The notes: generated by a model not told the origin, from the sequence alone. Shown: positions 50,761-64,000, counted from the first letter of the stretch. The stretch: DNA of 64,000 nt from Ferrimonas sp. YFM (GCF_030296015.1 NZ_AP027368.1:186001-250000), one strand, 5' to 3'. Translations and numbers: made by a program.

Positions 50761-51192
50761 TATCTGTAAACAGGCATCGAACGTGATGATGGTTTATGCA
50801 GAACGCCTTAGGTACCCATGTGACGAGGTGAAGAAGGAGTTCATTGGTCAATCCGTTCTGCAGCAGCAACCAAGTGCTTGCCGTCCTCTGATACGCAATA
50901 GTGGTCCAGGTCTCGCGGCTTTCTTGCACGTGAAGCCATAAATCCCATAAACCCAAGGTCCTGAATGACGGCATTCGCTGGCACCAGGTTGCCAGGTGAC
51001 AGCAAATAAGTTGGCTTTCTATGGCTCTTGCTGTTCAGTTGCGGTCATCCTCTGGTGATCTACACTCTTTCATCTGGGGGCCACCTAAGGGGGTTTTCAC
51101 TAAACGCAGTGGATAACCTTGTGGGTAAAATGTGTGAATGCAGTGTGTTTAGCCATTTGGATCGCGATCCTGGAAAAAGATCGTTTTTCCCC
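50761..51192. other. Intergenic stretch before rrn operon 2, no gene seen
   Basis: 432 bp without a credible gene, repeat match or hairpin terminator. The last about 30 bp carry CGATC/GATCG arms around 51168-51185 followed by T5, comparable to the hairpin upstream of rrn P1 in operon 1. Confidence 0.6.
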
Positions 51193-51220
51193 TTGCGCAG
51201 TGAAAATCACCCCCTATAAT
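51193..51220 (+). promoter_or_regulatory. rrn operon 2 promoter P1
   Basis: -35 TTGCGC (51193-51198), 16-bp spacer, -10 TATAAT (51215-51220), GCGC discriminator; same as P1 of operon 1 although the flanking DNA is different. Confidence 0.85.
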
Positions 51221-51290
51221 GCGCTTCCTGTTGACGGCGAAACGGCTGAGCCGAATCAAGGTCAACCGCTGAAAACCTTGAAAATAGGGG

Positions 51291-51318
51291 TTGACGGCAG
51301 CGGAGGAAAGCGTAAAAT
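51291..51318 (+). promoter_or_regulatory. rrn operon 2 promoter P2
   Basis: -35 TTGACG (51291-51296), 16-bp spacer, -10 TAAAAT (51313-51318), followed by GCGCC. From here to 16S the leader is almost identical to operon 1. Confidence 0.78.
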
Positions 51319-51344
51319 GCGCCTCCTGTCTCGATGAGAGACAC

Positions 51345-51474
51345 GCTCTTTAACAATTAGTCAGACAATCTGTGTGGGCACTCGCGCAGGATTGATATCT
51401 CATATATCAATGTTGCACTGAGTGACTATAACAAGTTAATTCAGTAATTCATTGAGTCGAAGTTTTCGGACTTC
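51345..51474 (+). promoter_or_regulatory. rrn operon 2 leader: boxA and leader hairpin
   Basis: boxA GCTCTTTAACAA (51345-51356). Hairpin GAAGT-6 nt-ACTTC (51459-51474); compared with operon 1 (GGAAT/ATTCC) both stem sides changed together. Confidence 0.8.
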
Positions 51475-51486
51475 AAAAAACTTTTT

Positions 51487-53040
<1,554 letters not shown>

Positions 53041-53106
53041 CGAAATAGATACGGTTTTGCGTTGAGTGTTCACACAGATTGTCTGACGAAAGATAAGAGT
53101 TTCGAT

Positions 53107-53183
<77 letters not shown>

Positions 53184-53219
53184 ATCTTTCCCTTAAGATT
53201 GGGCATCGAGAACCATGAT

Positions 53220-53295
53220 GGGGCTATAGCTCAGCTGGGAGAGCGCCTGCTTTGCACGCAGGAGGTCAGCAGTTCGATCCTGCTTAGCTCCACCA
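53220..53295 (+). tRNA. tRNA-Ala (anticodon TGC)
   Basis: 76 nt with CCA. Acceptor GGGGCTA/TAGCTCC; anticodon TGC at 53253-53255; T arm AGTTCGATCCT. Second spacer tRNA. Confidence 0.97.
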
Positions 53296-53325
53296 CTTCT
53301 CCTTTGAAACTCAACATCTGGCAAG

Positions 53326-53366
53326 AAGCCAAAGCTAAATACCAGTATTTACCTTTGGCTTTTTTG
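53326..53366 (+). terminator. Terminator-like hairpin inside the operon 2 spacer
   Basis: AAGCCAAAG (53326-53334) pairs with CTTTGGCTT (53353-53361), with an inner AAATA/TATTT stem, and is followed by TTTTT. It would terminate transcription unless the boxA antitermination complex is active; a boxA lies 22 bp beyond. Confidence 0.7.
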
Positions 53367-53387
53367 GGCCTCGGCCTGAATAAGCAT

Positions 53388-53654
53388 GCTCTTTAACAAT
53401 TTGGACAAGCTGATAATTTCTCGAGATATTTGCAATTTTTGCAAGTGCCTTGAATATCTGGCGATAGATTAACGTATTGGTTGTTTAATCGTATTAAGCA
53501 ACTTCAGTAGTTTCTGCGCAGGAATTTGGTGCTTAGGTGAGGCGAAAGCCGAACGAGCGAGGGCGTGTGGTTCATCCACATAACCGAGTGAGTGAGGATT
53601 TCAACGACGCATAAGCGACAAAGACCCAGCAGAAAAGACCTATTGGGGTTGTAT
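53388..53654 (+). other. Rest of the operon 2 spacer with boxA
   Basis: boxA GCTCTTTAACAA at 53388-53399, then about 85 bp shared with the operon 1 spacer, then about 150 bp not found there (53484-53638). No gene. Confidence 0.8.
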
Positions 53655-56539
<2,885 letters not shown>

Positions 56540-56627
56540 ACAACACCCAATGGGTTTTGAAATCCCAGATAGAAAAGCGCTTGCGAGAATGCAAACGAGA
56601 AACAGCTTGTGCGAATTGTAACGATTT

Positions 56628-56746
56628 TGCTTGGCGGCAATAGCGTTGTGGTCCCACCTGATCCCATGCCGAACTCAGTAGTGAAACGCAACCGCGCCGA
56701 TGGTAGTGTGGGAGTTCCCATGTGAGAGTAGGTCACTGCCAAGCAC
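56628..56746 (+). rRNA. 5S ribosomal RNA, operon 2, first copy
   Basis: About 119 nt. Closing stem TGCTTGGCGGCA with TGCCAAGCA; it differs from the other two 5S genes in both arms of helix I and in helix III (AGCAGTGAAA replaced by AGTAGTGAAACGCAACCGCG). Confidence 0.94.
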
Positions 56747-56803
56747 CCATTCAAAGTTATGGCTCATTGAGCGGTAACGATGCTGAAATGCATCAACAAA
56801 ATT

Positions 56804-56922
56804 CGTCTGACGACCATAGCACTGTGGTCCCACCTGATCCCATGCCGAACTCAGAAGTGAAACACAGTAGCGCCGATGGTAGTGTGGGAGTTCCCATGTG
56901 AGAGTAGGTCATCGTCAGGCAC
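56804..56922 (+). rRNA. 5S ribosomal RNA, operon 2, second copy
   Basis: About 119 nt, nearly the same as the operon 1 5S (GTCTGACGA/TCGTCAGGC stem), differing at a few bases (AGCACTG for AGCGCTG, CAGAAG for CAGCAG). Confidence 0.94.
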
Positions 56923-56930
56923 TCATTCAG

Positions 56931-56962
56931 AAAAAAGCCCAACCGCAAGGTTGGGCTTTTTT
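56931..56962 (+). terminator. Terminator of rrn operon 2
   Basis: Perfect 14-bp stem AAAAAAGCCCAACC (56931-56944) and GGTTGGGCTTTTTT (56949-56962) with GCAA tetraloop. Confidence 0.93.
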
Positions 56963-57076
56963 CGTTTCCGTAATCCGGTGCTGGAAACTATTCCTGGCGA
57001 TCCCTCCTGTCGCCGTCCATGGCTCCACCTCCCTCGGCTGCGATGTTGCGCATCGGTCCTTGCTCACCCATCGGCG

Positions 57077-57190
57077 CGATGGTGGTGTGGCGGTGTTGGA
57101 GAGAGTCCATGTGAGACTTGGTCATCGTCAGGCACTTATTCAGGAGAAGCCCAGACTGGCCGTCCGCACCGCAAGGTTGGGCTTTTTTCG
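57077..57190 (+). pseudogene. Relict 5S rRNA 3' end plus damaged terminator
   Basis: 57077-57135 resembles the last part of 5S (CGATGGTGGTGTGG ... CCATGTGAGACTTGGTCATCGTCAGGCAC). It is followed by a copy of the operon terminator with a 14-bp insertion between AAGCCCA (57147-57153) and ACCGCAAGGTTGGGCTTTTT. A decayed duplication of the operon end, as after operon 1. Confidence 0.78.
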
Positions 57191-57435
57191 TTTCTACACG
57201 GTGCGGGATACCACTGCTGGTGATTCCTTCAGTCGATTTTGGCTGCCCTGTTGCGCCTCGATACTCCCCGCTCTCCCGCGCGGCGCAGAATCCGTTCGGC
57301 GAGTAAGGGAGCCGTTATTGCCTTTTCTGCAGCGGGTTAACTGCTGGTCAAAATCCCACCTGCGTCATCGATCTTTTTGGTGTTCTGCTATATCATCGCC
57401 GCCTTGCACTGCCCCTTTTATACGATGGAGAGATC
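57191..57435. other. Intergenic region before murB
   Basis: 245 bp without a gene. CTATATCATC near 57389 could be a -10 for murB (TATATC), with TTTTTGG about 19 bp upstream; weak. Confidence 0.45.
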
Positions 57436-58476
57436 GTGTCCCTGAATATTCGCAAAGAGTGTTGTCTCATCCCCTATCACAGCTTCAGGCTTCCCAGCAC
57501 TGCATTGGCACTGGTCGAGGTCCATTCTGCTGAGGAGATGGCTGAGGCCTGGCATCTGGAGGCTTTTGCCGACTCCCCGAAACTGGTATTGGGCAGTGGC
57601 AGCAACACCGTGTTTGTGGAACGCTTTGAGGGGCTGGTGATCGTCAATCGCATCATGGGCCGTGAAGTGTTGGATGAGGGGAGCGACTGGCTTGTTAAAC
57701 TGGGTGCCGGTGAAGACTGGCATGATGCGGTTATGTGGAGCTTGTCCCAGGGGATCTCCGGTCTGGAGAATCTCTCTCTTATCCCTGGTACCGCAGGTGC
57801 TGCGCCGGTGCAGAACATCGGTGCCTACGGCATGGAGTTTTCTGACCTGTGTGCCTACGTGGACATTCTGGACCTCGAGCAGGGTAGATTCAGCCGTTTG
57901 TCACAGGACGAGTGCTGCTTTGGCTACCGCGATTCCATCTTCAAGGGTGAGCTCAAGGGGAGGGCGGTGATCCTTGGAGTCGGCTTGCGCCTTCCCAAGC
58001 AGTGGTCCCCCCGGCTCAACTATGGCCCACTGAAGGAGCTTTCAGAGCCCAGTGCCCAAGCCATTGCGGAAAGGGTCATGAGTGTGCGGCGGGAAAAGCT
58101 GCCCGATCCCGACGTGTTGGGTAATGCGGGGAGCTTTTTCAAAAATCCCGTTGTGCCCAATGCTGTAGGCAAAGACCTCCAGCAGCGCCACCCCAATATG
58201 CCGGCCTACCCTGCGGGGGAGGGACAGATGAAACTGGCCGCTGGCTGGCTTATCGAACAAAGCGGCATGAAAGGCGCCAAGCTGGATGGGGTTGGTGTGC
58301 ATCAGGACCAGGCCTTGGTGCTGGTAAACCATGGTGAAGGCACCGTTGAGCAACTGCTGGCTCTGGCGACCCAGGTGGTAAGGCGTGTTTCAGAGCGCTT
58401 TGGTGTGGTGTTGGAGCCCGAGGTGCGGCTTCTCAACCGTCAGGGTGAGCAGTGTTGGAGTCATTATGCTGATTAA
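57436..58476 (+). CDS. murB: UDP-N-acetylmuramate dehydrogenase MurB
   Basis: 346 residues from GTG 57436 (GGAG 8 bp upstream). FAD-binding VLGSGSNTVF and NLSLIPGTAGAAPVQNIGAYG, substrate-binding YRDSIFK, catalytic Ser in LGNAGSFFKNPVV and Glu near the C-terminus (EPEVRLL). It reduces UDP-GlcNAc-enolpyruvate to UDP-MurNAc. Type I MurB, usual length. Overlaps birA by 11 bp. Confidence 0.96.
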   Translation: MSLNIRKECCLIPYHSFRLPSTALALVEVHSAEEMAEAWHLEAFADSPKLVLGSGSNTVFVERFEGLVIVNRIMGREVLDEGSDWLVKLGAGEDWHDAVMWSLSQGISGLENLSLIPGTAGAAPVQNIGAYGMEFSDLCAYVDILDLEQGRFSRLSQDECCFGYRDSIFKGELKGRAVILGVGLRLPKQWSPRLNYGPLKELSEPSAQAIAERVMSVRREKLPDPDVLGNAGSFFKNPVVPNAVGKDLQQRHPNMPAYPAGEGQMKLAAGWLIEQSGMKGAKLDGVGVHQDQALVLVNHGEGTVEQLLALATQVVRRVSERFGVVLEPEVRLLNRQGEQCWSHYAD

Positions 58477-59425
58477 CGACAATCGTCAGAGAGTGCTGGA
58501 GACCCTGCTGGACGGTGAGTTTCATTCCGGTGCCCACCTTGCGGAGTGTTTAGGCCTGAGCCGGACTGCGGTCAACAACCATATTCAGGCTCTCGAGGCC
58601 CTCGGCCTGGAGATCTACAGCGTTAAGGGCAAGGGCTACCGGCTGGCCGAACCGGTCACATTGCTGGACGCCGACGTCCTCTCCTCCGGATTAGCGTCAA
58701 AGGTCCATCTGTTTGATGAAGTCGACTCCACCAACAGCTTCCTACTGAATAATCTTGGCGATCTTGCCTCCGGGGATTGTTGCCTGGCCGAGCGCCAGAC
58801 TCAGGGCAGGGGACGTCGTGGGCGTGAATGGGTCTCCCCCTATGCCGGTTCTCTTTATCTCTCCATGTATTGGCGACTGGACGGCGGCATCGCTCAAGCG
58901 GGTGGCCTTAGCCTGGTGGTGGGCGTGCTCCTGGTGGAAGCGTTGGAGTCCCTGGGTATTGCCGGGGTGAGCGTAAAGTGGCCCAACGACCTCTACTATG
59001 GTGAGTCCAAACTCGCGGGCATTCTGGTGGAGATGCGGGGCCAGTATGGTGAACCTGCCCATATGGTGATTGGCTGTGGCATTAACGTGAATCTGGGGCA
59101 GGGCGCGGCGTCCCAGATTGACCGGGACTGGACAGATCTTCACCAGATTCATGGCGCACCGGTGGATCGCAACCTGCTGGCCCGGGAGGTCATCGGCCAC
59201 CTGCAGAAAGGATTGCAGCAGTTTGAGCTGCAGGGACTGGCGCCCTTCCTGGAGAGGTGGCGTCAACGGGATCGCTACCTGGGCAAGCCGGTGCGAGTGC
59301 TGTTGGCGGATTCTGAAGTGACCGGAGTGGCGGCCGGCGTCGATGCCAGTGGCGCTCTGCTTCTGGAGACCGACAGCGGGCTTCAGGCTTTCAACAGTGG
59401 CGAAGTGAGCCTACGGCCAAGTTAA
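58466..59425 (+). CDS. birA: Biotin operon repressor and biotin-protein ligase BirA
   Basis: 319 residues from ATG 58466. N-terminal winged helix (residues 1-60, [28 protein letters not shown]), biotinyl-AMP loop GRGRRG (114-119) and [18 protein letters not shown]-terminal SH3-like domain. It biotinylates BCCP of acetyl-CoA carboxylase and represses bio genes. Ends 4 bp inside the convergent coaA. Confidence 0.96.
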   Translation: MLINDNRQRVLETLLDGEFHSGAHLAECLGLSRTAVNNHIQALEALGLEIYSVKGKGYRLAEPVTLLDADVLSSGLASKVHLFDEVDSTNSFLLNNLGDLASGDCCLAERQTQGRGRRGREWVSPYAGSLYLSMYWRLDGGIAQAGGLSLVVGVLLVEALESLGIAGVSVKWPNDLYYGESKLAGILVEMRGQYGEPAHMVIGCGINVNLGQGAASQIDRDWTDLHQIHGAPVDRNLLAREVIGHLQKGLQQFELQGLAPFLERWRQRDRYLGKPVRVLLADSEVTGVAAGVDASGALLLETDSGLQAFNSGEVSLRPS

Positions 59426-60372
59426 CGCCTTAGCCAGACACGGTCGACCCTGTGGTCGTCCCCTTTGCTGAGAATCAAGTTGGCCCGGCTGCGGGTCGGT
59501 TTGATGTTGTCCATCAGGTTGGGGCCGTTGATCTCGTCCCAGATCTTACTGGCCGTCTTCCTGGCTTCGCCCTCGGTCAGCTTGGAGTAGTGGTGGAAGT
59601 AGGAGTTGGGGTCGGTAAAGGCGCCCTGGCGGAACTTGTCAAAGCGATCGATGTACCAGCTTTTCAGCAGATCGTAATCGGCGTCCACATAGATGGAGAA
59701 GTCGACGAAGTCTGAGACGAACAGCCTGTTGCCGGCTTCCGGATAGTCGTGAGCGGTTTGCAGGACGTTCAATCCCTCAAGAATCAGGATATCTGGCTTG
59801 CGGATCACATGCTGCTTGTCGGTGAGGCGATCGTACTCTCGGTGGGAGTAGATGGGGGCCCGGACTTCACTCTTGCCTGATTTCACGTCCCTGAGAAACT
59901 CCAGCAGCATCTTGCCGTCGTAGCTCTGAGGGAATCCCTTCTTGCCGAGCAGATCCTTGTCCTTGAGCTCTTTCAAGGGATAGAGGAAGCCATCTGTGGT
60001 GATCAGCTCCACCTTGGGGTGCTCTGGCCAGCGTTGCAGCAGGGCTTGCAGCAGACGCGCGGTGGTACTCTTACCCACGGCCACGGAACCGGCAACACTG
60101 ATGATGTAGGGGCCATCTGCAGGGCGTTCGCCGAGAAACTCTTCGACCACCTGGCTGCGGCGCTGATTGGCGTGCACATAGAGATTAAGCAGCCTGGAGA
60201 GAGGCAGGTACACCGCTTCCACCTCACTCAGTGAGATGTCTTCATTGATACCGCGCAGGCGCTCAAGCTCGCCCTGGCTCAGTGGCAGGGGCACTGCGTC
60301 ACGCAGTACAGACCACTGTTCCCGGCTGAACTCCAGGTAAGCGTTGCGGGTTGTCGATGGAATTGGCGCCAT
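59422..60372 (-). CDS. coaA: Pantothenate kinase, type I
   Basis: 316 residues, the E. coli length. P-loop GSVAVGKST (95-103), DGFLYP, and ILEGLNVLQ; Tyr and His residues of the pantothenate pocket in the [13 protein letters not shown] region. It catalyses the first and regulated step of CoA synthesis. Convergent with birA. Confidence 0.97.
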   Translation of the reverse strand: MAPIPSTTRNAYLEFSREQWSVLRDAVPLPLSQGELERLRGINEDISLSEVEAVYLPLSRLLNLYVHANQRRSQVVEEFLGERPADGPYIISVAGSVAVGKSTTARLLQALLQRWPEHPKVELITTDGFLYPLKELKDKDLLGKKGFPQSYDGKMLLEFLRDVKSGKSEVRAPIYSHREYDRLTDKQHVIRKPDILILEGLNVLQTAHDYPEAGNRLFVSDFVDFSIYVDADYDLLKSWYIDRFDKFRQGAFTDPNSYFHHYSKLTEGEARKTASKIWDEINGPNLMDNIKPTRSRANLILSKGDDHRVDRVWLRR

Positions 60373-60523
60373 ATTAACTCCTTAGATGCGCTGGCAAAAC
60401 TACACCATCGCCCCCTAAAGGTACAGTCTGCTGAATAGGTTGATAAGAATTGGCACTCATTTAATCCACAAGACTAAATCTCAGCCAATTGAGCCCATTG
60501 GCGGCTTTTTTTTGAAAATTGGC

Positions 60524-60552
60524 TTGCACTGGTTTGTTCAATTTCCTATTAT
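60524..60552 (+). promoter_or_regulatory. Promoter of the tRNA-tufB operon
   Basis: -35 TTGCAC (60524-60529), 17-bp spacer, -10 TATTAT (60547-60552), then GCGCTCCGC, a GC-rich discriminator as in stringently controlled promoters. 20 bp before tRNA-Thr. Confidence 0.82.
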
Positions 60553-60570
60553 GCGCTCCGCACAAAGCGA

Positions 60571-60647
<77 letters not shown>

Positions 60648-60667
60648 TGCTAACGCTTTGTACTCGT

Positions 60668-60752
<85 letters not shown>

Positions 60753-60789
60753 CTTTTTCTCGGTTCGAGGTAGCCTGAAGATAGTTTTA

Positions 60790-60864
<75 letters not shown>

Positions 60865-60872
60865 AGAAATTT

Positions 60873-60948
60873 GCTGATATAGCTCAGTTGGTAGAGCGCA
60901 CCCTTGGTAAGGGTGAGGTCCCCAGTTCAAATCTGGGTATCAGCACCA
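60873..60948 (+). tRNA. thrT: tRNA-Thr (anticodon GGT)
   Basis: 76 nt with CCA. Acceptor GCTGATA/TATCAGC; anticodon GGT at 60906-60908. Last tRNA before tufB. Confidence 0.97.
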
Positions 60949-61061
60949 TTTCTTCCCTTCTTCACGCTGCTTCAATCCTTGTTTATACTCATACTCATTC
61001 TACGAGTATTACTACGTCAAACGTGGAAAACCACCACCTTAGTTTGGATTGAGGCACTATC

Positions 61062-62246
61062 ATGTCTAAAGAAAAATTTGAGCGTTCGAAACCGCACGTA
61101 AACGTTGGTACCATTGGCCACGTTGACCACGGTAAAACCACTCTGACCGCGGCTATCACCAACGTACTGGCTAAAGTATACGGCGGTGAAGCCAAGGACT
61201 TCGCGTCCATCGATAACGCTCCTGAAGAGCGTGAGCGTGGTATCACCATCTCTACCTCTCACGTAGAGTACGATACTCCTACCCGCCACTACGCTCACGT
61301 AGACTGCCCCGGACACGCTGACTACGTTAAGAACATGATCACCGGTGCTGCCCAGATGGACGGCGCGATCCTGGTAGTAGCTGCCACCGATGGCCCAATG
61401 CCTCAGACCCGTGAGCACATCCTGCTGTCTCGTCAGGTAGGCGTACCTTTCATCATCGTATTCATGAACAAGTGCGACATGGTTGACGATGAAGAGCTGC
61501 TGGAACTGGTAGAGATGGAAGTTCGTGAACTGCTGTCTGAGTACGAATTCCCTGGCGACGACCTGCCTGTAATTCAGGGTTCCGCTCTGAAAGCTCTGGA
61601 AGGTGAAGAAGAGTGGGAGAAGAAGATCATCGAGCTGGCTGAAGCCCTGGATTCCTACATCCCAGAGCCTGAGCGTGCCATCGACGGTGACTTCATTCTG
61701 CCTATCGAAGACGTATTCTCCATCTCCGGCCGTGGTACCGTAGTTACCGGTCGTGTAGAGCGCGGCATCATCACCGTAGGTGACGAAGTAGAGATCGTGG
61801 GCATCAAAGAAACCACCAAGACTACCTGTACTGGTGTTGAGATGTTCCGCAAGCTGCTGGACGAAGGCCGTGCCGGTGAGAACTGTGGTGTTCTGCTGCG
61901 TGGTACCAAGCGTGACGAAGTACAGCGTGGTCAGGTACTGGCTAAGCCTGGTTCCATCACTCCTCACACCAAGTTCGAGTCTGAGGTATACGTACTGTCC
62001 AAAGATGAAGGTGGTCGTCACACCCCATTCTTCAAAGGCTACCGTCCTCAGTTCTACTTCCGTACTACTGACGTAACCGGTACCATTGAGCTGCCAGAAG
62101 GCGTTGAGATGGTAATGCCTGGTGACAACATCAAGATGGTTGTTACCCTGATCTGCCCAATCGCGATGGACGACGGCCTGCGCTTCGCTATCCGTGAAGG
62201 TGGCCGCACCGTTGGTGCTGGTGTTGTAGCTAAGATCGTCGAGTAA
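61062..62246 (+). CDS. tufB: Elongation factor Tu
   Basis: 394 residues. GTP motifs [19 protein letters not shown] and NKCDMVDD; domains 2 and 3 complete, ending [14 protein letters not shown]. Codon use is highly biased as for strongly expressed genes. It brings aminoacyl-tRNA to the ribosome. Named tufB from its position after the thrU-tyrU-glyT-thrT tRNAs. A second tuf gene is likely in the str operon elsewhere. Confidence 0.98.
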   Translation: MSKEKFERSKPHVNVGTIGHVDHGKTTLTAAITNVLAKVYGGEAKDFASIDNAPEERERGITISTSHVEYDTPTRHYAHVDCPGHADYVKNMITGAAQMDGAILVVAATDGPMPQTREHILLSRQVGVPFIIVFMNKCDMVDDEELLELVEMEVRELLSEYEFPGDDLPVIQGSALKALEGEEEWEKKIIELAEALDSYIPEPERAIDGDFILPIEDVFSISGRGTVVTGRVERGIITVGDEVEIVGIKETTKTTCTGVEMFRKLLDEGRAGENCGVLLRGTKRDEVQRGQVLAKPGSITPHTKFESEVYVLSKDEGGRHTPFFKGYRPQFYFRTTDVTGTIELPEGVEMVMPGDNIKMVVTLICPIAMDDGLRFAIREGGRTVGAGVVAKIVE

Positions 62247-62264
62247 TCGATATCTCGCTATGAT

Positions 62265-62290
62265 AAAAGGGCGCCATCGGGCGCCCTTTT
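62265..62290 (+). terminator. Terminator after tufB
   Basis: Stem AAAAGGGCGCC (62265-62275) with GGCGCCCTTTT (62280-62290), short loop, T4. Confidence 0.88.
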
Positions 62291-62312
62291 CGCATTTGTC
62301 TGCCTGTGCGGC

Positions 62313-62341
62313 TTGTAAGCAGATAGCAGAATGAATAGAAT
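62313..62341 (+). promoter_or_regulatory. Candidate secE-nusG promoter
   Basis: -35 TTGTAA (62313-62318), 17-bp spacer, -10 TAGAAT (62336-62341). It lies after the tufB terminator and 135 bp before secE. Confidence 0.6.
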
Positions 62342-62435
62342 CTAGGGCTGCTTTTTTTACGGTGGTAGCCGGGGGGTGGTCCTTCTCCCGGAGAGTCAGT
62401 GGATCCCTACCCTGGCATGGCTGTCATCGCAACAG

Positions 62436-62457
62436 CAGCGGATGATTCTATCCGCTG
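62436..62457 (+). promoter_or_regulatory. Hairpin in the secE leader
   Basis: Perfect 8-bp stem CAGCGGAT (62436-62443), loop GATTCT, ATCCGCTG (62450-62457), ending 18 bp before the secE ATG. There is no T-run, so it is not a terminator; it could affect translation. Between tufB and secE no tRNA gene is seen (some relatives have tRNA-Trp here). Confidence 0.5.
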
Positions 62458-62475
62458 GTTAACAGGATTGTTGTA

Positions 62476-62847
62476 ATGAGTACCAATATTGAAAATCAAG
62501 GTGGTTCGCTGGATACCCTGAAATGGGCTCTGGCTGTGCTGGTTCTGCTGGCTGCCGTAGTGGGCAACTACTATTTTGATACTGTATCTGTTCTGATCCG
62601 CGCCATCGGCGTGGTTATTGCCATCGCTGCCGGCCTGGGTATTGCTGCCACCACAGTGAAAGGCAAAGAGGCCTGGGCCTTTGCGCAGGATGCTCGCCTG
62701 GAAGTTCGTAAGGTAGTCTGGCCTACTCGCCAGGAGACCATGCAGACCACGCTGATCGTTTTTGCCGTGACTGCCGTCCTGGCCTTTGTCCTGTGGTTGC
62801 TGGATATGGCTCTGGTTAACATCGTTGGTTTGATTACTGGGGTTTAA
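62476..62847 (+). CDS. secE: Preprotein translocase subunit SecE
   Basis: 123 residues with three membrane segments as in enterobacterial SecE (about 17-35, 40-58, 93-115) and the conserved cytoplasmic amphipathic helix with EVRKVVWPTRQET. Part of the SecYEG channel. 3 bp before nusG. Confidence 0.96.
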   Translation: MSTNIENQGGSLDTLKWALAVLVLLAAVVGNYYFDTVSVLIRAIGVVIAIAAGLGIAATTVKGKEAWAFAQDARLEVRKVVWPTRQETMQTTLIVFAVTAVLAFVLWLLDMALVNIVGLITGV

Positions 62848-62850
62848 TAG

Positions 62851-63396
62851 ATGTCTGAAGAACAAAACATGCGCTGGTATGTGGTGCAGGCTTTTTCCGG
62901 TTTTGAGGCTCGCGTAGCCAAGACCCTGAAAGAGCACATTAAGATGCACGGTATGGAAGATCTGTTCGGCGAGGTACTGGTGCCTACCGAAGAGGTGGTT
63001 GAGATGCGTGCCGGTCAGCGTCGCAAGAGCGAGCGTAAGTTCTTCCCTGGCTACGTGCTGGTGCAGATGGAGATGAATGACGCCTCCTGGCACCTGGTGC
63101 GCAACACCCCCCGTGTGATGGGCTTTATCGGCGGCACTTCTGACCGTCCTGCGCCTATTACCGAGAAGGAGGCGAACGCCATCCTGAACCGCCTGCAGGA
63201 GTCCACCGAGTCTCCCAAGCCGCGCACTCTGTTCGAGCCCGGCGAAGTGGTTCGGGTCAACGATGGCCCATTTGCCGACTTCAACGGCACCGTGGAAGAG
63301 GTGGACTACGAAAAGAGCCGCCTGAAGGTGTCCGTTCTGATCTTCGGTCGTTCCACGCCAGTGGAACTGGACTTCTCCCAGGTGGAAAAGTCCTGA
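62851..63396 (+). CDS. nusG: Transcription termination/antitermination factor NusG
   Basis: 181 residues, the E. coli length. NGN domain ([20 protein letters not shown] ... [13 protein letters not shown]) and KOW domain ([35 protein letters not shown]). It binds RNA polymerase, Rho and S10; it also joins the rrn antitermination complex that reads through the spacer hairpin in operon 2. Confidence 0.97.
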   Translation: MSEEQNMRWYVVQAFSGFEARVAKTLKEHIKMHGMEDLFGEVLVPTEEVVEMRAGQRRKSERKFFPGYVLVQMEMNDASWHLVRNTPRVMGFIGGTSDRPAPITEKEANAILNRLQESTESPKPRTLFEPGEVVRVNDGPFADFNGTVEEVDYEKSRLKVSVLIFGRSTPVELDFSQVEKS

Positions 63397-63419
63397 TCAT
63401 TAATTGGTCAAAAAAATGT

Positions 63420-63449
63420 TTGTTGAGGGGCAGAAGATTTGTATATAAT
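63420..63449 (+). promoter_or_regulatory. Promoter of rplK-rplA
   Basis: -10 TATAAT (63444-63449); -35 either TTGTTG (63420-63425, 18-bp spacer) or TTGAGG (63423-63428, 15-bp spacer). An inverted repeat GGGGCAG (63427-63433) / CTGCCCC (63453-63459) flanks the -10. Confidence 0.75.
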
Positions 63450-63515
63450 CCGCTGCCCCTTTATTCACGGGGAGTCAGTAACCCTGACGTTTGAACCCAA
63501 TTGAGGTATTGAAAA

Positions 63516-63944
63516 ATGGCTAAGAAAGTCCAAGCATACATCAAGCTGCAAGTAGCAGCTGGTGCCGCTAACCCTTCACCACCAGTTGGTCCTGCTCTGG
63601 GTCAGCACGGTGTAAACATCATGGAATTCTGTAAGGCGTTCAACGCCCGTACTGACAAGATCGAAAAAGGTCTGCCAATTCCTGTTGTAATCACTGTTTA
63701 CGCAGATCGTTCCTTCACCTTCATCACCAAGACTCCTCCAGCGTCTGTACTGCTGAAGAAGGCTGCTGGCGTTAAGTCTGGCTCCGGCCGTCCTAACACC
63801 GAGAAGGTTGGTACGGTAACCGACGCTCAGCTGCAAGAGATTGCTGAGACCAAGGCTGCCGACATGACTGGTGCTGACATTGAAGCGATGAAGCGCTCCA
63901 TTGCCGGTACTGCTCGTTCCATGGGCCTGGTAGTTGAGGGATAA
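63516..63944 (+). CDS. rplK: 50S ribosomal protein L11
   Basis: 142 residues, the usual length. [43 protein letters not shown] at the start, then the rRNA-binding C-terminal domain ([24 protein letters not shown]). It forms the GTPase centre of the 50S subunit with L10 and is needed for RelA activation. Highly biased codons. Confidence 0.98.
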   Translation: MAKKVQAYIKLQVAAGAANPSPPVGPALGQHGVNIMEFCKAFNARTDKIEKGLPIPVVITVYADRSFTFITKTPPASVLLKKAAGVKSGSGRPNTEKVGTVTDAQLQEIAETKAADMTGADIEAMKRSIAGTARSMGLVVEG

Positions 63945-63948
63945 GACG

Positions 63949-64000
63949 ATGGCTAAACTGTCTAAGCGCATGCGCGTTATCCGCGAGAAAGTTGACGCTA
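63949..64000 (+). CDS. rplA: 50S ribosomal protein L1, N-terminal part
   Basis: Cut by the window end: 17 residues (MAKLSKRMRVIREKVDA) are visible, matching the L1 N-terminus. It follows rplK after 4 bp. In E. coli, L1 represses this operon by binding its own leader. Confidence 0.92.
   Translation, partial: MAKLSKRMRVIREKVDA

Noticed and set aside
47185..51190. Prophage or genomic island at the tRNA-Asp end
   Set aside because: No integrase of tyrosine type, phage genes or direct att repeats; only IS elements and repeats.
56898..57533. Open frame from the 5S end into murB
   Set aside because: It covers the terminator and 5S relict and enters murB in another frame.
60481..60520. Terminator GCCAAT/ATTGGC with T8 before the tRNA cluster
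   Set aside because: The stem is short and AT-rich and no + strand gene ends nearby; possibly chance.
61017..62021. A 334-codon frame antisense to tufB
   Set aside because: tuf antisense frames are a common artefact of strong codon bias.
62291..62475. tRNA-Trp between tufB and secE, as in some relatives
   Set aside because: No cloverleaf or CCA-anticodon arm could be found in the 185 bp.

Overview
The window is a GC-rich chromosomal segment of a marine-type gammaproteobacterium in the Shewanella/Ferrimonas part of Alteromonadales. The assignment is inferred from gene order (greB-ompR-envZ, pckA-hslO-hslR next to gspC-N-nudE-cysQ, murI-rrn, rrn-murB-birA-coaA-tRNAs-tufB-secE-nusG-rplKA) and from protein character; Ferrimonas is my best guess because of the high GC, but no search was possible.

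Layout. 1-5.0 kb: end of cyoE with an SCO/SenC copper chaperone, an alpha/beta-hydrolase lipoprotein, a polysaccharide deacetylase, a DinF-type MATE transporter and nfuA with an IscR-like site. 5.2-12.1 kb: secreted M14-type metallopeptidase, comF/bioH divergent pair whose start codons share one CATG, a small unknown protein, tex. 12.1-15.5 kb: greB-ompR-envZ and a secreted propeller-like protein. 15.5-20.7 kb: secreted subtilase with a PPC domain, pckA with a CRP-like site, and the hslR-hslO redox/heat-shock pair. 21.0-32.4 kb: a complete, tightly overlapping type II secretion operon gspC-N, probably the exporter of the nearby secreted hydrolases. 32.5-41.8 kb: nudE, cysQ, selD-selU (tRNA 2-selenouridine), a MEST-like hydrolase, a delta-9 type desaturase with a FabR operator and divergent fabR, an unknown lipoprotein, trmA, murI.

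41.8-57.2 kb holds two complete rRNA operons in the same orientation. The first has no spacer tRNA and ends in 5S and tRNA-Asp. The second carries tRNA-Ile and tRNA-Ala in its spacer and two 5S genes. Both end with a strong terminator followed by a decayed copy of their own last gene plus terminator. Between the operons lies a tandem array of four roughly 189-bp repeat units, and two of the units are split by different IS110/IS1111-type insertion sequences. Each IS has short terminal or subterminal inverted repeats, about 60 bp upstream of the recombinase gene and about 215-235 bp of non-coding DNA downstream. That layout is expected of IS1111-group elements that encode a bridge/seek RNA at the right end. 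This is the most interesting part of the window.

57.4-64.0 kb: murB-birA and convergent coaA, then the classic tRNA-Thr/Tyr/Gly/Thr-tufB cluster with a stringent-type promoter, then secE-nusG and rplK-rplA (cut by the window end). Most of the window is ordinary core genome; the accessory signal is concentrated at 47.2-51.2 kb.
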